The position numbers and the translations under genes were made by a program. From Actinoplanes lutulentus (GTDB lineage: Bacteria; Actinomycetota; Actinomycetes; Mycobacteriales; Micromonosporaceae), in contig NZ_QLMJ01000015.1 in assembly GCF_003259845.1 (NCBI RefSeq), forward strand, positions 186,001 to 250,000: 64,000 bases of DNA, read 5' to 3'. The notes under the pieces are model-generated. The model made no database searches. It was not told the origin of the DNA and worked only from the letters and a program-made list of their open reading frames with translations. Below, piece by piece: positions 24,754 through 33,554 of the stretch; position 1 is the stretch's first letter, and each line of letters starts with the position of its first letter.

Positions 24754-25206
24754 TCATCGCCCGGCCACCTGAGTCTTGAGCGCGGCCAGCCCGGCTTGCA
24801 GGAAGGCGTACATCGACTGGCGCGCCTCGGCCCCGGCAGCCGGGTCCGGGAGCAGTTCGCACTCCTGGAAAGCGCCGAGGATCGCCCCGAACGCGATGCG
24901 GGTGGCGGGGTGGTCGTCAGCGACGCCGATCTCCTGCGCGAGGGCGCTCACCACGACGCGGGCAGCCTCCTCGTTCTGGACGCTGGTCAGAGCGCGCAGC
25001 GTAGGGTTGGTTCGGAACATATCGGCCCGGATCTCTCGCTCCCCGGGCGTCAAAGCTTGCGGCTCGGCCTCAAGCCATCGGGCCAGGGCCTCCAGGACCG
25101 GCTGTCCAGGAGGCCGGGTCACCAGTGCCTCGCTGAACCTGGCCGACGACTCGCTGGTCGACGCCAGGGCGATGTCCAGCTTCGTGGGGAAATACAGCGA
25201 AACGCT
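24754..25206 (-). pseudogene. TetR regulator fragment lacking its DNA-binding domain
   Basis: The frame reads SVSLYFPTKLDIALASTSES at about 25206, which is the end of a TetR helix-turn-helix (the YFPTK turn) followed by a complete C-terminal domain to the stop at 24754. The first 40 or so residues, with the helix-turn-helix itself, are missing. The DNA upstream is the promoter and start of the esterase gene. A shorter frame from GTG 25122 is open, but the protein could not bind DNA. A deletion or rearrangement joined the two genes. Confidence 0.7.
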
Positions 25207-25236
25207 GCGATCACCGCGAGCACAGGAGCATCGATC

Positions 25237-26535
25237 ATGGACGCCGCCGGGGAAATCCGAACGGGCCGTACACGCTGGTTCAGGCTCGCCTGGGCGGCTC
25301 TGGGGATCGCCCTCCTCGCCATCGCCTGGCTCCAGGGCTACGTCGTCCGGCAGGAGACGCTGCTCGGGATCCTCCTCATCGTCGCGGCCATCGCGGCAGC
25401 CGGGATCTCCGTCGCCACTCCCCTGGCCGCGCGGTCGCGTGCCGCCGTACCAGGGCTGGCCGCCCTGGTGGCCCTGGCCCAGCTCACCTGGTTCGCCGCC
25501 TCCTGGTACCCCGCGTGGGTGCTGTCCCAGGCGTCGGCGATCGTCCTCGGGTTCCTCGCCTTCGGGGTCGTCTGGACTCTGCGGCCGCGCGGCGTGACGG
25601 CGGGGCGCGTCGTCCTGCGCGCCGGGGGCGGGCTTGCTGTCGCCGTGGCGGTCATCGTGTCCGCGGCCCTGATCACCACGTCGATCAGCCCCCGACCGGT
25701 TGTCACACTGGTTCAGAACTCCGGGGGTTACGGAAACTCATTCCAGCCCGCCGCGGAGCCGGGTCGCACCGTCGTGCAGGACAACACGCTGCTGATCAAC
25801 GATCTCAAGACCATGGGAGACCCGAACGCGGGCGCGGCCGCCTTCGCCCTGAGCAACGGACCCATGATCCAGGCCGGTTACAACCTGGTCGCTCTCGACT
25901 ACGCCCTCGCGCCGGAATACACCTATCCCACGCCCGTCATTCAGCTCTCGCAGGCGATCTCGTTCCTGCAGGATCACGCCGAGGAGTACGGGCTCGACAT
26001 GAGCCGGGTCGTCATCGGCGGCGGCAGCGCCGGTGGCCACATCGCCGCACAGTTCGCCGTCGTCCAGACGAATCCGGCCTTCGCCACCGAGATCGGCATC
26101 AAGCCCGTGCTGGCGGCGAGCGCGCTGAAGGCCGTCGCCCTCGACAGCGCCGCACTCGACGCCTCGCGCGCCGGACGCACCGAGGCAGCCGACGCGTTCA
26201 ACGACTGGCAGTTCACCCTCGCCGCCAGGGCGTACCTGGAGATGTCCGGCTTCCCCCAGGCCGGTGATGCCGGCGTGGACCAGGCCGACATCATCACCCA
26301 TGTGTCCGCTCAGTTCCCGCCGGCGTTCATCGCCGATGGCAACTACGGCACGTTCCCCGACCAGGCCCAGGATCTGTCGGACAGGCTCACCGCGTTGAGC
26401 GTGACGAATGAGCTCCTCCTGCCGCCGCTCTCCGAGGCGAAGCTCGGGCACGGCTACATGGGGCTCAGCGAGTCGAAGTACGTCGACGACTACAACGCCA
26501 AGAAGATCGCCTTCCTCGCCACCGTCGTGGGCTGA
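25237..26535 (+). CDS. Membrane-anchored alpha/beta hydrolase (HSL-like esterase)
   Basis: 432 residues from ATG 25237, behind AGGAG. The first 150 residues carry about four hydrophobic helices (LAWAALGIALLAIAWLQGYV, GLAVAVAVIVSAALITT); the catalytic domain follows outside the membrane. HSL-type features: YALAPEYTYPTPVIQL, nucleophile elbow VVIGGGSAGGHIAAQFA, acid region FIADGNYGTFPD and C-terminal LGHGYMGLSES with the His. Likely an esterase or lipase. It abuts a TetR remnant that may once have regulated it. Confidence 0.82.
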   Translation: MDAAGEIRTGRTRWFRLAWAALGIALLAIAWLQGYVVRQETLLGILLIVAAIAAAGISVATPLAARSRAAVPGLAALVALAQLTWFAASWYPAWVLSQASAIVLGFLAFGVVWTLRPRGVTAGRVVLRAGGGLAVAVAVIVSAALITTSISPRPVVTLVQNSGGYGNSFQPAAEPGRTVVQDNTLLINDLKTMGDPNAGAAAFALSNGPMIQAGYNLVALDYALAPEYTYPTPVIQLSQAISFLQDHAEEYGLDMSRVVIGGGSAGGHIAAQFAVVQTNPAFATEIGIKPVLAASALKAVALDSAALDASRAGRTEAADAFNDWQFTLAARAYLEMSGFPQAGDAGVDQADIITHVSAQFPPAFIADGNYGTFPDQAQDLSDRLTALSVTNELLLPPLSEAKLGHGYMGLSESKYVDDYNAKKIAFLATVVG

Positions 26536-26542
26536 CGACGTC

Positions 26543-27187
26543 TCACGCGCGCAGGAAGGTGAGGACGGCCAGGACTCGGCGGTGTTCGCGGTCGTGCTGG
26601 ATCAGGCCCAGCTTCATGAAGATCGTGGTGACGTGGGCCTCGACCGTTTTGACCGCCAGGTGCAGATCTGCCGCCACCGCCGTGTTGGACAGGCCCTGGG
26701 CCATCAGTGCCAGGACGGCCCGCTCCCGGTCGGTCAGGGCGTCCAGCGGGTCGCGCTCGCGGCGGCGGGAGACCAGGCGGGTGACCAGTTCGGGGTCGAT
26801 GACCGTGTCGCCGCGGGCCACCTTGCGGACGTCGGCGCCGAACGCGGTCAGGTCGGAGACGCGGTCCTTCAGGAGGTAGCCGACGGCGCCGTCGAAGTCG
26901 GTCATCAGGCGCAGCGCGTGGTGCACCTCGACGTACTGGGACAGCAGCATCAGGCCCACGCCCGGCGCGGTGGCGCGGATCGCGGCGGCGGCGTCGATGC
27001 CCTCGGCCGCGAAGCCGGGTGGCATGCGCAGGTCGATCACCGCGACATCCGGTGGGTCGGCCCGGACCAGGCTCAGCAGGGTGGGACCGTCGGCGGCCTG
27101 GCCGGTCACCGTGAAGCCGACGTCGGTGAGGATGCGGGCCAGGCCTTCGCGGAACAGCACGGCGTCGTCGGCGAGCATCACCCGCAC
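26543..27187 (-). CDS. NarL-type response regulator
   Basis: 214 residues from GTG 27187 (GTG 27181, overlapping the kinase stop, is an alternative). Receiver domain: VMLADDAVLFREGLARIL, phosphorylation site in DVAVIDLRMPPGFAAEG, conserved Lys in VGYLLKDRV. LuxR helix-turn-helix at the end: LTDRERAVLALMAQGLSNTA and AVKTVEAHVTTIFMKLG. Partner of the kinase just upstream; the overlapping genes show coupling. Target genes unknown. Confidence 0.92.
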   Translation of the reverse strand: MRVMLADDAVLFREGLARILTDVGFTVTGQAADGPTLLSLVRADPPDVAVIDLRMPPGFAAEGIDAAAAIRATAPGVGLMLLSQYVEVHHALRLMTDFDGAVGYLLKDRVSDLTAFGADVRKVARGDTVIDPELVTRLVSRRRERDPLDALTDRERAVLALMAQGLSNTAVAADLHLAVKTVEAHVTTIFMKLGLIQHDREHRRVLAVLTFLRA

Positions 27188-29115
27188 GGGATCACCGTCC
27201 TGAGCAGGGTGCCGGCCGGACCGCTGTCGATGGTCAGGCGGGCGTCCAGGATGGCCAGGCGGTCGGACAGGCCTTCCAAGCCGCCGCCGGGGCGTACCGA
27301 GGCTCCCCCGCACCCGTCGTCAGAGACCTCGACGGTCAACTCGGGGCCGGCGATCTCCACGAAGACCGACACGGACGACGCGCCGGAATACTTCGCGGCG
27401 TTGGTCAGGCCTTCGCTGACCACGAAATACGCGGTGGACTCGACCTCGGCGGGCAGGCGGCGGCTCACCGACATGGCCAATCGGACCGGCAGCGAGGCGC
27501 GGTCGGCCAGGAACCCGATCGCCGCCTCCAGGCCGTCCTGGGTGAGCACTGCCGGATGCAGGCCCCGGGCCATCTCGCGCAGTTCGGCGGTGGCTTCCAG
27601 GAGGTTGCGGCGGACGTCGTCGGCGCGGCCGGCCACCTCGGTGGCGCCGGCGGTGGTGGCCAGCCGGACGACGCCGCCGAGTTCCATCGCGACGGTGACC
27701 AGGCGTTGCTGGGCGCCGTCGTGCAGGTCGCGTTCGAGGCGGCGTCGGGCGGCGTCGCCGGCTACGACGAGGCGCTGGGCGGCGGCGCGCAGTTCGAGGA
27801 CCAGCCCGGCCTGGGCGGCAAGGTCACCGACGAGGCGCTGCTCGGCGGCGGAGAGAGTCCCTGCCGAGATCATGAGTGCGCCACGAAGACGGCCGTCGTG
27901 CTTCACCGGCACCACCAGTTGATCAGCGACGCGACCCGAGGCCGGACCGGCATCCAGGTCATCCAGCGAGCGCACTCCCGCCGGGAGAACCGCCGCCGGC
28001 GGCCAGGCGGCCACCGCCCTCAACTCCTCCCCCGACCCCGTCCACAACACCACCTCCCGCGCTCCCGCAGCGTCGGCCACCGTCGCGCAGATCCCGTCCA
28101 GCAACCCGCCCGCCGGCGCGCTGAAGTGCGCCGACAACCGCGCGAGAGCCTCATAAGGCGTGGCCCGCCGGCCATAAACCACCCGGTCCGCCAGCCTCTG
28201 CGCCCGGCTCCGCAGCGGCTCGAAAACCACCGCCACCACGCCGATGGCCAGCAACGACAGCCACGTGCCGTACCCGTCGACGAGCCGGCCCGCGCCGACC
28301 ACCACCACGGCGTACCCCAGCGTCACGACCCCCGCCATCACGCCGAAGACCAGGGATTTGTTGATCACCGGGTCGATGTCGTAGAGGCGGTACCGCAGGA
28401 TCGCCGCACCCGCCGCGACGGCCAGCAGTGGCACGGTCAGCGTGCCCGGCACCGGCGAGCCCCACACCGCCAGACCGATGATCATCACCGCTGCGGAGAC
28501 CGTCGCCGCGTACAGGAACCAGCGCAGCTGCCGCCCCTCGTCCCCATCGGACCGCCGCACCCGCACGATCACGCAGACCACCCAGGTCAGCTGGAACAAC
28601 AGATAGGCCACCGGCCGCGCCACGTCATAAAAAGCCTGCGCTACCGCCAGACCCGGCAGCGAGAAAGGATGACCCAGGCCGGTGCGGGCGTATTCGACCG
28701 GCCACAACGCCGAGACCAGCGACAACACGAAACCCAGAACACACAGGACACCCAGGACCGGCGCCCACGCCCGCGACGGCAGACGGCCCGTCGGGAAGCA
28801 CATCACCGCTGCGCCGACCAGCACCAGCACAAGCGGCAGCGGCCACACCCCGAGCCAGCCGATCCACGACGCACCGGGCAGTGGGCCGGCATGCAGGCCG
28901 TACTCCCGGCCGAAGAACATCACCGCGTGCGCCGCGCCCACCGCGACGAACAGCCGGCCCTCACGGTTGCCGGGACGCCGGTGCAGCAGGAACAACCCGA
29001 CCCCGGCGAACGACGCGGCGATCAACCCGTTGTGCAGGTTCGCCACGTGTGGCCCGAGCACGAAACCGCCCACGGTCAGCCCGGCGATCACCACACCCAG
29101 CATCCCCCGGCCCAC
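27178..29115 (-). CDS. NarL-family sensor histidine kinase
   Basis: About 645 residues; GTG 29115 chosen, ATG 29103 possible. Nine or so hydrophobic helices in the first 370 residues (MLGVVIAGLTVGGFVLG, LPLVLVLVGAAVMCF), a GAF-like domain (LLDGICATVADAAGAREVVL), then HisKA_3 with the phosphorylated His in LERDLHDGAQQRLVTVAMEL and a HATPase with VVSEGLTNAAKYSGAS and VSDDGCGGA. A membrane sensor for an unknown signal paired with the response regulator behind it. Confidence 0.9.
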   Translation of the reverse strand: MGRGMLGVVIAGLTVGGFVLGPHVANLHNGLIAASFAGVGLFLLHRRPGNREGRLFVAVGAAHAVMFFGREYGLHAGPLPGASWIGWLGVWPLPLVLVLVGAAVMCFPTGRLPSRAWAPVLGVLCVLGFVLSLVSALWPVEYARTGLGHPFSLPGLAVAQAFYDVARPVAYLLFQLTWVVCVIVRVRRSDGDEGRQLRWFLYAATVSAAVMIIGLAVWGSPVPGTLTVPLLAVAAGAAILRYRLYDIDPVINKSLVFGVMAGVVTLGYAVVVVGAGRLVDGYGTWLSLLAIGVVAVVFEPLRSRAQRLADRVVYGRRATPYEALARLSAHFSAPAGGLLDGICATVADAAGAREVVLWTGSGEELRAVAAWPPAAVLPAGVRSLDDLDAGPASGRVADQLVVPVKHDGRLRGALMISAGTLSAAEQRLVGDLAAQAGLVLELRAAAQRLVVAGDAARRRLERDLHDGAQQRLVTVAMELGGVVRLATTAGATEVAGRADDVRRNLLEATAELREMARGLHPAVLTQDGLEAAIGFLADRASLPVRLAMSVSRRLPAEVESTAYFVVSEGLTNAAKYSGASSVSVFVEIAGPELTVEVSDDGCGGASVRPGGGLEGLSDRLAILDARLTIDSGPAGTLLRTVIPCG

Positions 29116-29150
29116 GCCACCATCGTGCCAGCGCGCGAACCCGATGTGAC

Positions 29151-29164
29151 CAGGGTTAACCCTG
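29151..29164. promoter_or_regulatory. Perfect 14-bp palindrome in a divergent promoter region
   Basis: CAGGGTTAACCCTG lies between the kinase start (29115) and the membrane protein start (29225). The exact symmetry suggests a protein-binding site, perhaps for the NarL-type regulator, though this is only a guess. Confidence 0.45.
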
Positions 29165-29224
29165 CCATTTGTCGAGGGCCGGCCCCGATGCCCCGGCACC
29201 ACCACCGCTTCCACGCTGACAGGC

Positions 29225-29809
29225 ATGACTTCAACACCGCTCGACCGCACGCTCACCGCGTCACTCACCGTCGCGCCTGCCGTCTATCTCATTGCCGATC
29301 TTCTGTACGCGACCCGAGGCTGGAATGACCCGTCAGCCGCCGTGGTCCACATTCTCGGAGCTGTCGGGTACACCGTCGTGCTGATGCGCCTGGTGACGCT
29401 CGGCACCGGCGTCCTGGCCTCCGTCCTGCTCGTGGCCGGGGCGTTCGGCGCGGCCGGCAACGTCGCGTACGGCTTCAACAGCATCCATGTCTCGCTCGGC
29501 GACACCGACCTGGTCGACGCCGCCGGTGCCGCCGTACTGATCAAGCCGTTGGGTCTGTTCTTCCCGCTCACGCTGCTGCTCGGCGCCGCTGTCCTGCGCG
29601 GGCTGGCGCCGGCCTGGGTCGTCGGGCTGCTCGCGGTGAGCGCCCTGGCCTGGCCGGTCGCGCACATCGCCAACATCGGCTGGCTGGCCGTGCTGGTCAA
29701 CGTGGTGCTGGTCGTGGTGTTCGGCGTGGTCGCCGCGGGTCGCCGTCGAGGGACCGGCGATGCGACACGCCGAAACCCGGTTGCCAGCGGCAGTACCGTG
29801 GCCGGGTGA
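29225..29809 (+). CDS. Membrane protein of unknown function
   Basis: 194 residues, ATG 29225. Six hydrophobic segments, for example ASLTVAPAVYLIADLLY, GVLASVLLVAGAFGAAGNVA, LFFPLTLLLGAAVLRGL and LAVLVNVVLVVVFGVVA. No catalytic motif. Divergent from the two-component system across a palindrome, so possibly its target. Confidence 0.65.
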   Translation: MTSTPLDRTLTASLTVAPAVYLIADLLYATRGWNDPSAAVVHILGAVGYTVVLMRLVTLGTGVLASVLLVAGAFGAAGNVAYGFNSIHVSLGDTDLVDAAGAAVLIKPLGLFFPLTLLLGAAVLRGLAPAWVVGLLAVSALAWPVAHIANIGWLAVLVNVVLVVVFGVVAAGRRRGTGDATRRNPVASGSTVAG

Positions 29810-29857
29810 CCATCCGATTTGTTCCCCGCTCCTGGTCCGATCGACGGCGGTCCTGAC

Positions 29858-30652
29858 GTGCGGATCGTGAGTGTGAACGCCTGGGGTGGTGCCCTCGCCG
29901 ACGAACTGCTCGGCTGGTTGCCCGGCGCCGACGCCGACGTGGTCTGCCTGCAGGAGGTCACCCGGACGCCGGGGCTCGGCGGGTGGACGCGGTTCGACGA
30001 CGGGGAGCGGGCGCTGCCGCAGCGGGCCGACCTGTTCGACGACGTGCGCGGGGTACTCCCCCGCCATCAGGGCATCTTCGTGGCCAGCGACTCCGGGCCG
30101 GTCGTCGACGACGGCGGGACGCGGCATCGGCAGGACTTCGGGGTGGCGACGTTCGCCTCGGAGCGGCTGTCGCTGGTCGGGCTGGACTCGGTGTTCGTGC
30201 ACGGCGAGTTCACCGATCATGCGGAGTGGACGATCGCCGACCGGCCCCGGGTGGCCTTGGCCGTCCGCACGGCCGATCGGAACACCGGGCGGACCGTCTG
30301 GGTGGTGCAGGTGCACGGGCTGCGGGACCCGGCCGGCAAGGGCGACACGCCGGCCCGGGTGCGGCAGGCGGAGGCCCTCGCCGCACTGGTCACCCGGATC
30401 CGGCAGCCGGATGACCTGGTCGTTCTCTGCGGTGACCTCAACCTGCTGCCGGACAGCGCGACGTTCGGGATCCTCGCCGATGCGGGACTCACCGATCTGG
30501 TCGGCACGGCCGACACCCGGACGTCGCATTACCTCAAGCCGGTACGGCACGCGAGTTATCTGCTCGTCTCCGACGTGGACGCGGTCACGCGCTTCGAGAT
30601 CGTGTCCGCCCCGGAGGTCTCCGACCATCGAGCGCTGCTTCTCGATATTTGA
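29858..30652 (+). CDS. Endonuclease/exonuclease/phosphatase family protein
   Basis: 264 residues from GTG 29858. EEP fold: VRIVSVNAWGG opening, metal-binding Glu in VVCLQEVTRTPG, VWVVQVHGLRDPAGKG, DLVVLCGDLNLLPDS (catalytic Asp/Asn) and SAPEVSDHRALLLDI with the terminal catalytic His. Members hydrolyse phosphodiesters in nucleic acids or lipids. No signal peptide, so cytosolic. Confidence 0.87.
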   Translation: MRIVSVNAWGGALADELLGWLPGADADVVCLQEVTRTPGLGGWTRFDDGERALPQRADLFDDVRGVLPRHQGIFVASDSGPVVDDGGTRHRQDFGVATFASERLSLVGLDSVFVHGEFTDHAEWTIADRPRVALAVRTADRNTGRTVWVVQVHGLRDPAGKGDTPARVRQAEALAALVTRIRQPDDLVVLCGDLNLLPDSATFGILADAGLTDLVGTADTRTSHYLKPVRHASYLLVSDVDAVTRFEIVSAPEVSDHRALLLDI

Positions 30653-30789
30653 GATCGGTTACGCGTACCCAAGAAGGAGCGTGAGCGGGCCGGTGGGGTC
30701 TCGCCGCAGGGGTTTTGCCGCCAAGAACCACATGTCGGTAACAATGCCATCCTGCGTGATGATATCGGCGAGCATCGACCGAACGGTCC

Positions 30790-30805
30790 TACTATTCTCG
30801 CTGCC
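30790..30805 (+). promoter_or_regulatory. Probable -10 box of the gene at 30806
   Basis: TACTAT (30790-30795) lies ten bases before GTG 30806, and no Shine-Dalgarno sequence is visible, so the mRNA probably has a very short or no leader. Confidence 0.4.
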
Positions 30806-31339
30806 GTGCCTACCGATGCTCTTCCCACACCTCCGGAGTTCGAATCGGTCGCGACCTGGGCGGGCGCAGCACGGGTGATACGCGCCGACGAGCGGGAAGT
30901 GGCCACCTGGCAGCTCCCTGACCAGCAGAAAGCCGCACTCGTCAACAGTGGCGTGCCGATGATCGACGGCCTGGTGGACGTCGTGGAGTTCCAGACGATG
31001 CCGACGATGTTCCAGCTGGGGCACTCCGCCGGGCGGGACCGCGTTTATGGTGCCGCGGCGGCGACCGGTGCGGTGGTCGAGCATTCGCCAGAGGCGGGGA
31101 TGCGGTTCGTGAACTCGTCGATCGTGCATTGGCTGTGGTCACTGCATCTGGTCGGCAGCTGGGTGACGGGGTCGGTGGCGCTGGCCCGGTGGGATGAGAG
31201 CCCGGAGGCGGAGGAGCAGACGTTCGCGGAGATCGCCGCGCTGCTGGAGCAGATCCGGGCGCTGGATCCGCCGGCGGTCGGCGACGGCGGTCACGAGAAG
31301 CACTTCTGGCCGGCCGTTCTGGATCGCTGGCTCTATTAG
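30806..31339 (+). CDS. SUKH-4-like immunity-type protein
   Basis: 177 residues, GTG start. Pattern of the SUKH-4 group: VEFQTMPTMFQLGHSAGRDR, then VVEHSPEAGMRFVNSSIVHW (the F-x-N-S-S strand-helix), WSLHLVGSW, and the terminal LEQIRALDPPA with HFWPAVLDRWLY. SUKH proteins neutralise contact-dependent or polymorphic toxins. No toxin gene is next to it. Family call tentative. Confidence 0.55.
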   Translation: MPTDALPTPPEFESVATWAGAARVIRADEREVATWQLPDQQKAALVNSGVPMIDGLVDVVEFQTMPTMFQLGHSAGRDRVYGAAAATGAVVEHSPEAGMRFVNSSIVHWLWSLHLVGSWVTGSVALARWDESPEAEEQTFAEIAALLEQIRALDPPAVGDGGHEKHFWPAVLDRWLY

Positions 31340-32223
31340 AAGGTTGCTATCGGGTTGACCGGGCTGCCGGAGGTGCCTGCGAAACGAACCGGGGCGACGG
31401 CCAGCTGGAAGTCCCATTGGCCCAGCTCGGCGGCGGTTGCCGCGCAGGCCTCCAGGTCGCAGTTGTCGAGCAGCCACAGGCCCATCGCGACCAGGCCCAC
31501 GGCGTGCACCGGCATCAGCACGGCGTCGTAACCGGACGGCTGCACGTCCTGTGGGGTGTCGGCGCCGATCAGTGCGACGCCGCGGTCGTGCAGCCACGGC
31601 AGGCAGGACGCGTGCCAGCCGGCCTGGGTGAAACCGTCGGTGCCGGGCCGGCCGGTGCGCAGCAGGACGGCGTCGCCGGAGCGCACCTGGACGCCTTGGC
31701 GGCGCTCGGCCGCCTCAAGATCTTTGGGGAAGACAACAGTCTGTGCCACGTCCAGCAGGACACCCCGGGTGACGATCCCGTCCGCTGCCGCGGTGACGGC
31801 CGCCCACCCCGAACCCGTCGTGGCGTCGACCATGTCGTGCGGGCGGCCGTTGTACATCGTGCCGTCCCAATACATGTGACACGGCGAGTCGAGGTGGGTG
31901 ACGGTGTTGCCGTGGAACGTGATGCCGATCCGTTCCGACGAGAAACCCCAGCGCCGGTCGGCGTGGAAGCGGGCCGGCATGTTCTCGGCGCCGGGCATCT
32001 CTGCGGCGCACGGGCAGGTCGTGGTCGACCGTTCCATGTCGGCCGGGACGGCGACCTCCCACCCGCAGGACACACTGCGGCCGTGACGCACGGCCCGGGC
32101 TGCCGCGAGCCGGACGTCATCGGTGATCAGGTTCAGGGTGCCGCGCTCGTCGTCGTCGCCCCAGCGTCCCCAGTTCGACAGTGTTGCGAAGTATCCGAGC
32201 ACGTCGTCCTGGGTCGCGGTCAT
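31336..32223 (-). CDS. Cyclase family protein (kynurenine-formamidase-like)
   Basis: 295 residues. Metal-binding core FHGNTVTHLDSPCHMYWDG corresponds to the H-x-G-T-H-x-D-x-P-x-H motif of the cyclase/formamidase family. The LLRTGRPGTDGFTQAGWHAS, VALIGADTPQDVQPSG and MPVHAVGLVAMGLWLLDNCD segments fit actinobacterial cyclase family enzymes that hydrolyse amides or lactones. The 3' end overlaps the SUKH-like gene by four bases. Confidence 0.87.
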   Translation of the reverse strand: MTATQDDVLGYFATLSNWGRWGDDDERGTLNLITDDVRLAAARAVRHGRSVSCGWEVAVPADMERSTTTCPCAAEMPGAENMPARFHADRRWGFSSERIGITFHGNTVTHLDSPCHMYWDGTMYNGRPHDMVDATTGSGWAAVTAAADGIVTRGVLLDVAQTVVFPKDLEAAERRQGVQVRSGDAVLLRTGRPGTDGFTQAGWHASCLPWLHDRGVALIGADTPQDVQPSGYDAVLMPVHAVGLVAMGLWLLDNCDLEACAATAAELGQWDFQLAVAPVRFAGTSGSPVNPIATF

Positions 32224-32365
32224 CGGTGCCTCCGGTCGCGTGGTTCACCAGACCGCGACCAGCGTACGCGTTCAAGGTCGATCCCGACCTCGATGTCGAC
32301 CCGTGACCGAGCTGGCTGTACTCCGGGATCAGCACCGGCCGCCGGCAGCCGAACGCCCGGCCGGT

Positions 32366-32451
32366 CGCGCCCGCTTCCGGTCTCAGCAGGCGGCAGAACG
32401 CGGTCACCTCCCGAACATATGTCCCGCCTGCTGAGACCGGAAGCGGGCGCG
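32366..32451. repeat. 28-bp perfect inverted repeat in a divergent promoter region
   Basis: Arms 32366-32393 and 32424-32451 are exact reverse complements over 28 bases with a 30-base loop. It lies between the divergent starts 32223 and 32466. The right arm ends three bases before a -10 box for the gene at 32466, so the -35 region of that promoter is part of the repeat. It may be a regulatory cruciform or RNA hairpin, or a terminator for antisense read-through. Confidence 0.75.
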
Positions 32452-32453
32452 GC

Positions 32454-32465
32454 TAAGATTCGCCG
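32454..32465 (+). promoter_or_regulatory. Leaderless-type -10 box of the gene at 32466
   Basis: TAAGAT (32454-32459), then six bases, then GTG 32466, without a Shine-Dalgarno sequence: the standard spacing for leaderless transcripts of actinobacteria. Confidence 0.55.
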
Positions 32466-32768
32466 GTGACGAATGCGTTGGGGCCGCTGAGGCTGTATGC
32501 GGGACTGGCCGTGGTCTTCTTCGGCCTGGTCCCGGCCGTGATGGTGTCGCTGCTCGTCGCGGGCGGCAACACGCCGTCGGCGGTGGGGTACACACTGATC
32601 GGCGGAATCCCGCTGGTTCTCGCGGCCGTGGTACTGGCCGTGCGCGGGATGACTGGCGCCGATCAGGAGATGGCGGCGCGGCGGTTGTATCTGAGCATGG
32701 CGCTGGTGGCGGGTGCCGATGTGCTGATGCTGGGCGGAAACGCGCTGATCAGGATGGGCTCGAACTGA
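32466..32768 (+). CDS. Small membrane protein of unknown function
   Basis: 100 residues from GTG 32466. Three hydrophobic helices: LYAGLAVVFFGLVPAVMVSL, YTLIGGIPLVLAAVVLAV and YLSMALVAGADVLMLGG. No known motif. Probably first in a short run with the genes at 32778 and 33064. Confidence 0.6.
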   Translation: MTNALGPLRLYAGLAVVFFGLVPAVMVSLLVAGGNTPSAVGYTLIGGIPLVLAAVVLAVRGMTGADQEMAARRLYLSMALVAGADVLMLGGNALIRMGSN

Positions 32769-32777
32769 GAAAGCGCT

Positions 32778-33077
32778 GTGTCCGCTGACGATTCGCGTTT
32801 CGCCGATCCGGGTGCGTATTTCGGGCTGCCGCTGTGGCTGCGGGCGAGGTGTTGTGGTGGGCGGGTGTTGTGGGCCTACAACGCGACGCACCTGGATTTG
32901 CTCGCCAGTTTCGTCGGTGCTGATCTGCGGGAACGTGGTCGTTACGGCGGGTGTGATCGGAGCCTGATCGAACGGTTGCCGGCCTGGATCAAAGCGGCCG
33001 GGCACAGGGCGGAGTTGCTGGCCGCGATCACCCGCATGCGGAACAGCATGGAATCGCCTACCGGTGATCGATACTGA
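32778..33077 (+). CDS. Hypothetical protein
   Basis: 99 residues from GTG 32778, nine bases after the gene before. Contains GAYFGLPLWLRARCCGGRVL and WAYNATHLDLLASFVGADLR; the end is helical. Not recognised; no membrane segment. The stop overlaps the next gene by 14 bases, suggesting coupling. Confidence 0.55.
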   Translation: MSADDSRFADPGAYFGLPLWLRARCCGGRVLWAYNATHLDLLASFVGADLRERGRYGGCDRSLIERLPAWIKAAGHRAELLAAITRMRNSMESPTGDRY

Positions 33078-33408
33078 CGCCGTGGTGACATACATCCAGT
33101 GGTCTTGGCCGGACGAAGACCTCTGGTGCTACGACGAACTCGACGGCGAGCGATGGTCGACGCGGCACATCGAGATACGCGCTCACGACCGGACGTTCCT
33201 CGCTGCGGCATCACTCGCCGAGGTCCTCGAAGCACGGGACTCCGGCGAGCCGGGCGCGGTTCAGGCCTATGAACATCGGTACGGCGTCGTCCCCGAAGCA
33301 CCCTTCCCCACATCGACCGCCGATGGTGAGCCTCCCATCGGGCCGATTTCGGCAGAGGAGTTCGAGCGGCTGTGGCAGCAGGGCCGCCAGGCCCGAGAAC
33401 AGCGATGA
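33064..33408 (+). CDS. Hypothetical protein
   Basis: 114 residues from GTG 33064; GTG 33082 is an alternative start. WSWPDEDLWCYDELDGERWS and RHIEIRAHDRTFLAAASLAE form a beta-rich N-terminal half; IGPISAEEFERLWQQGRQAR is the C-terminal helix. Resembles small uncharacterised actinobacterial proteins seen near immunity genes. No function assigned. Confidence 0.5.
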   Translation: MIDTDAVVTYIQWSWPDEDLWCYDELDGERWSTRHIEIRAHDRTFLAAASLAEVLEARDSGEPGAVQAYEHRYGVVPEAPFPTSTADGEPPIGPISAEEFERLWQQGRQAREQR

Positions 33409-33554
33409 CAATCGCTGTCGTCCGGACGGACCGGCATCGGGCCGCTATCCCAGAATGTCGCTGCTTTTCCGGCCGGACGGCTTGGGGGGACGTGCGGGCC
33501 GGTTTCTTGGCGGAGTCGCGGACCGGATGCTGCCCGGGGTGGGACAACAGAGGT

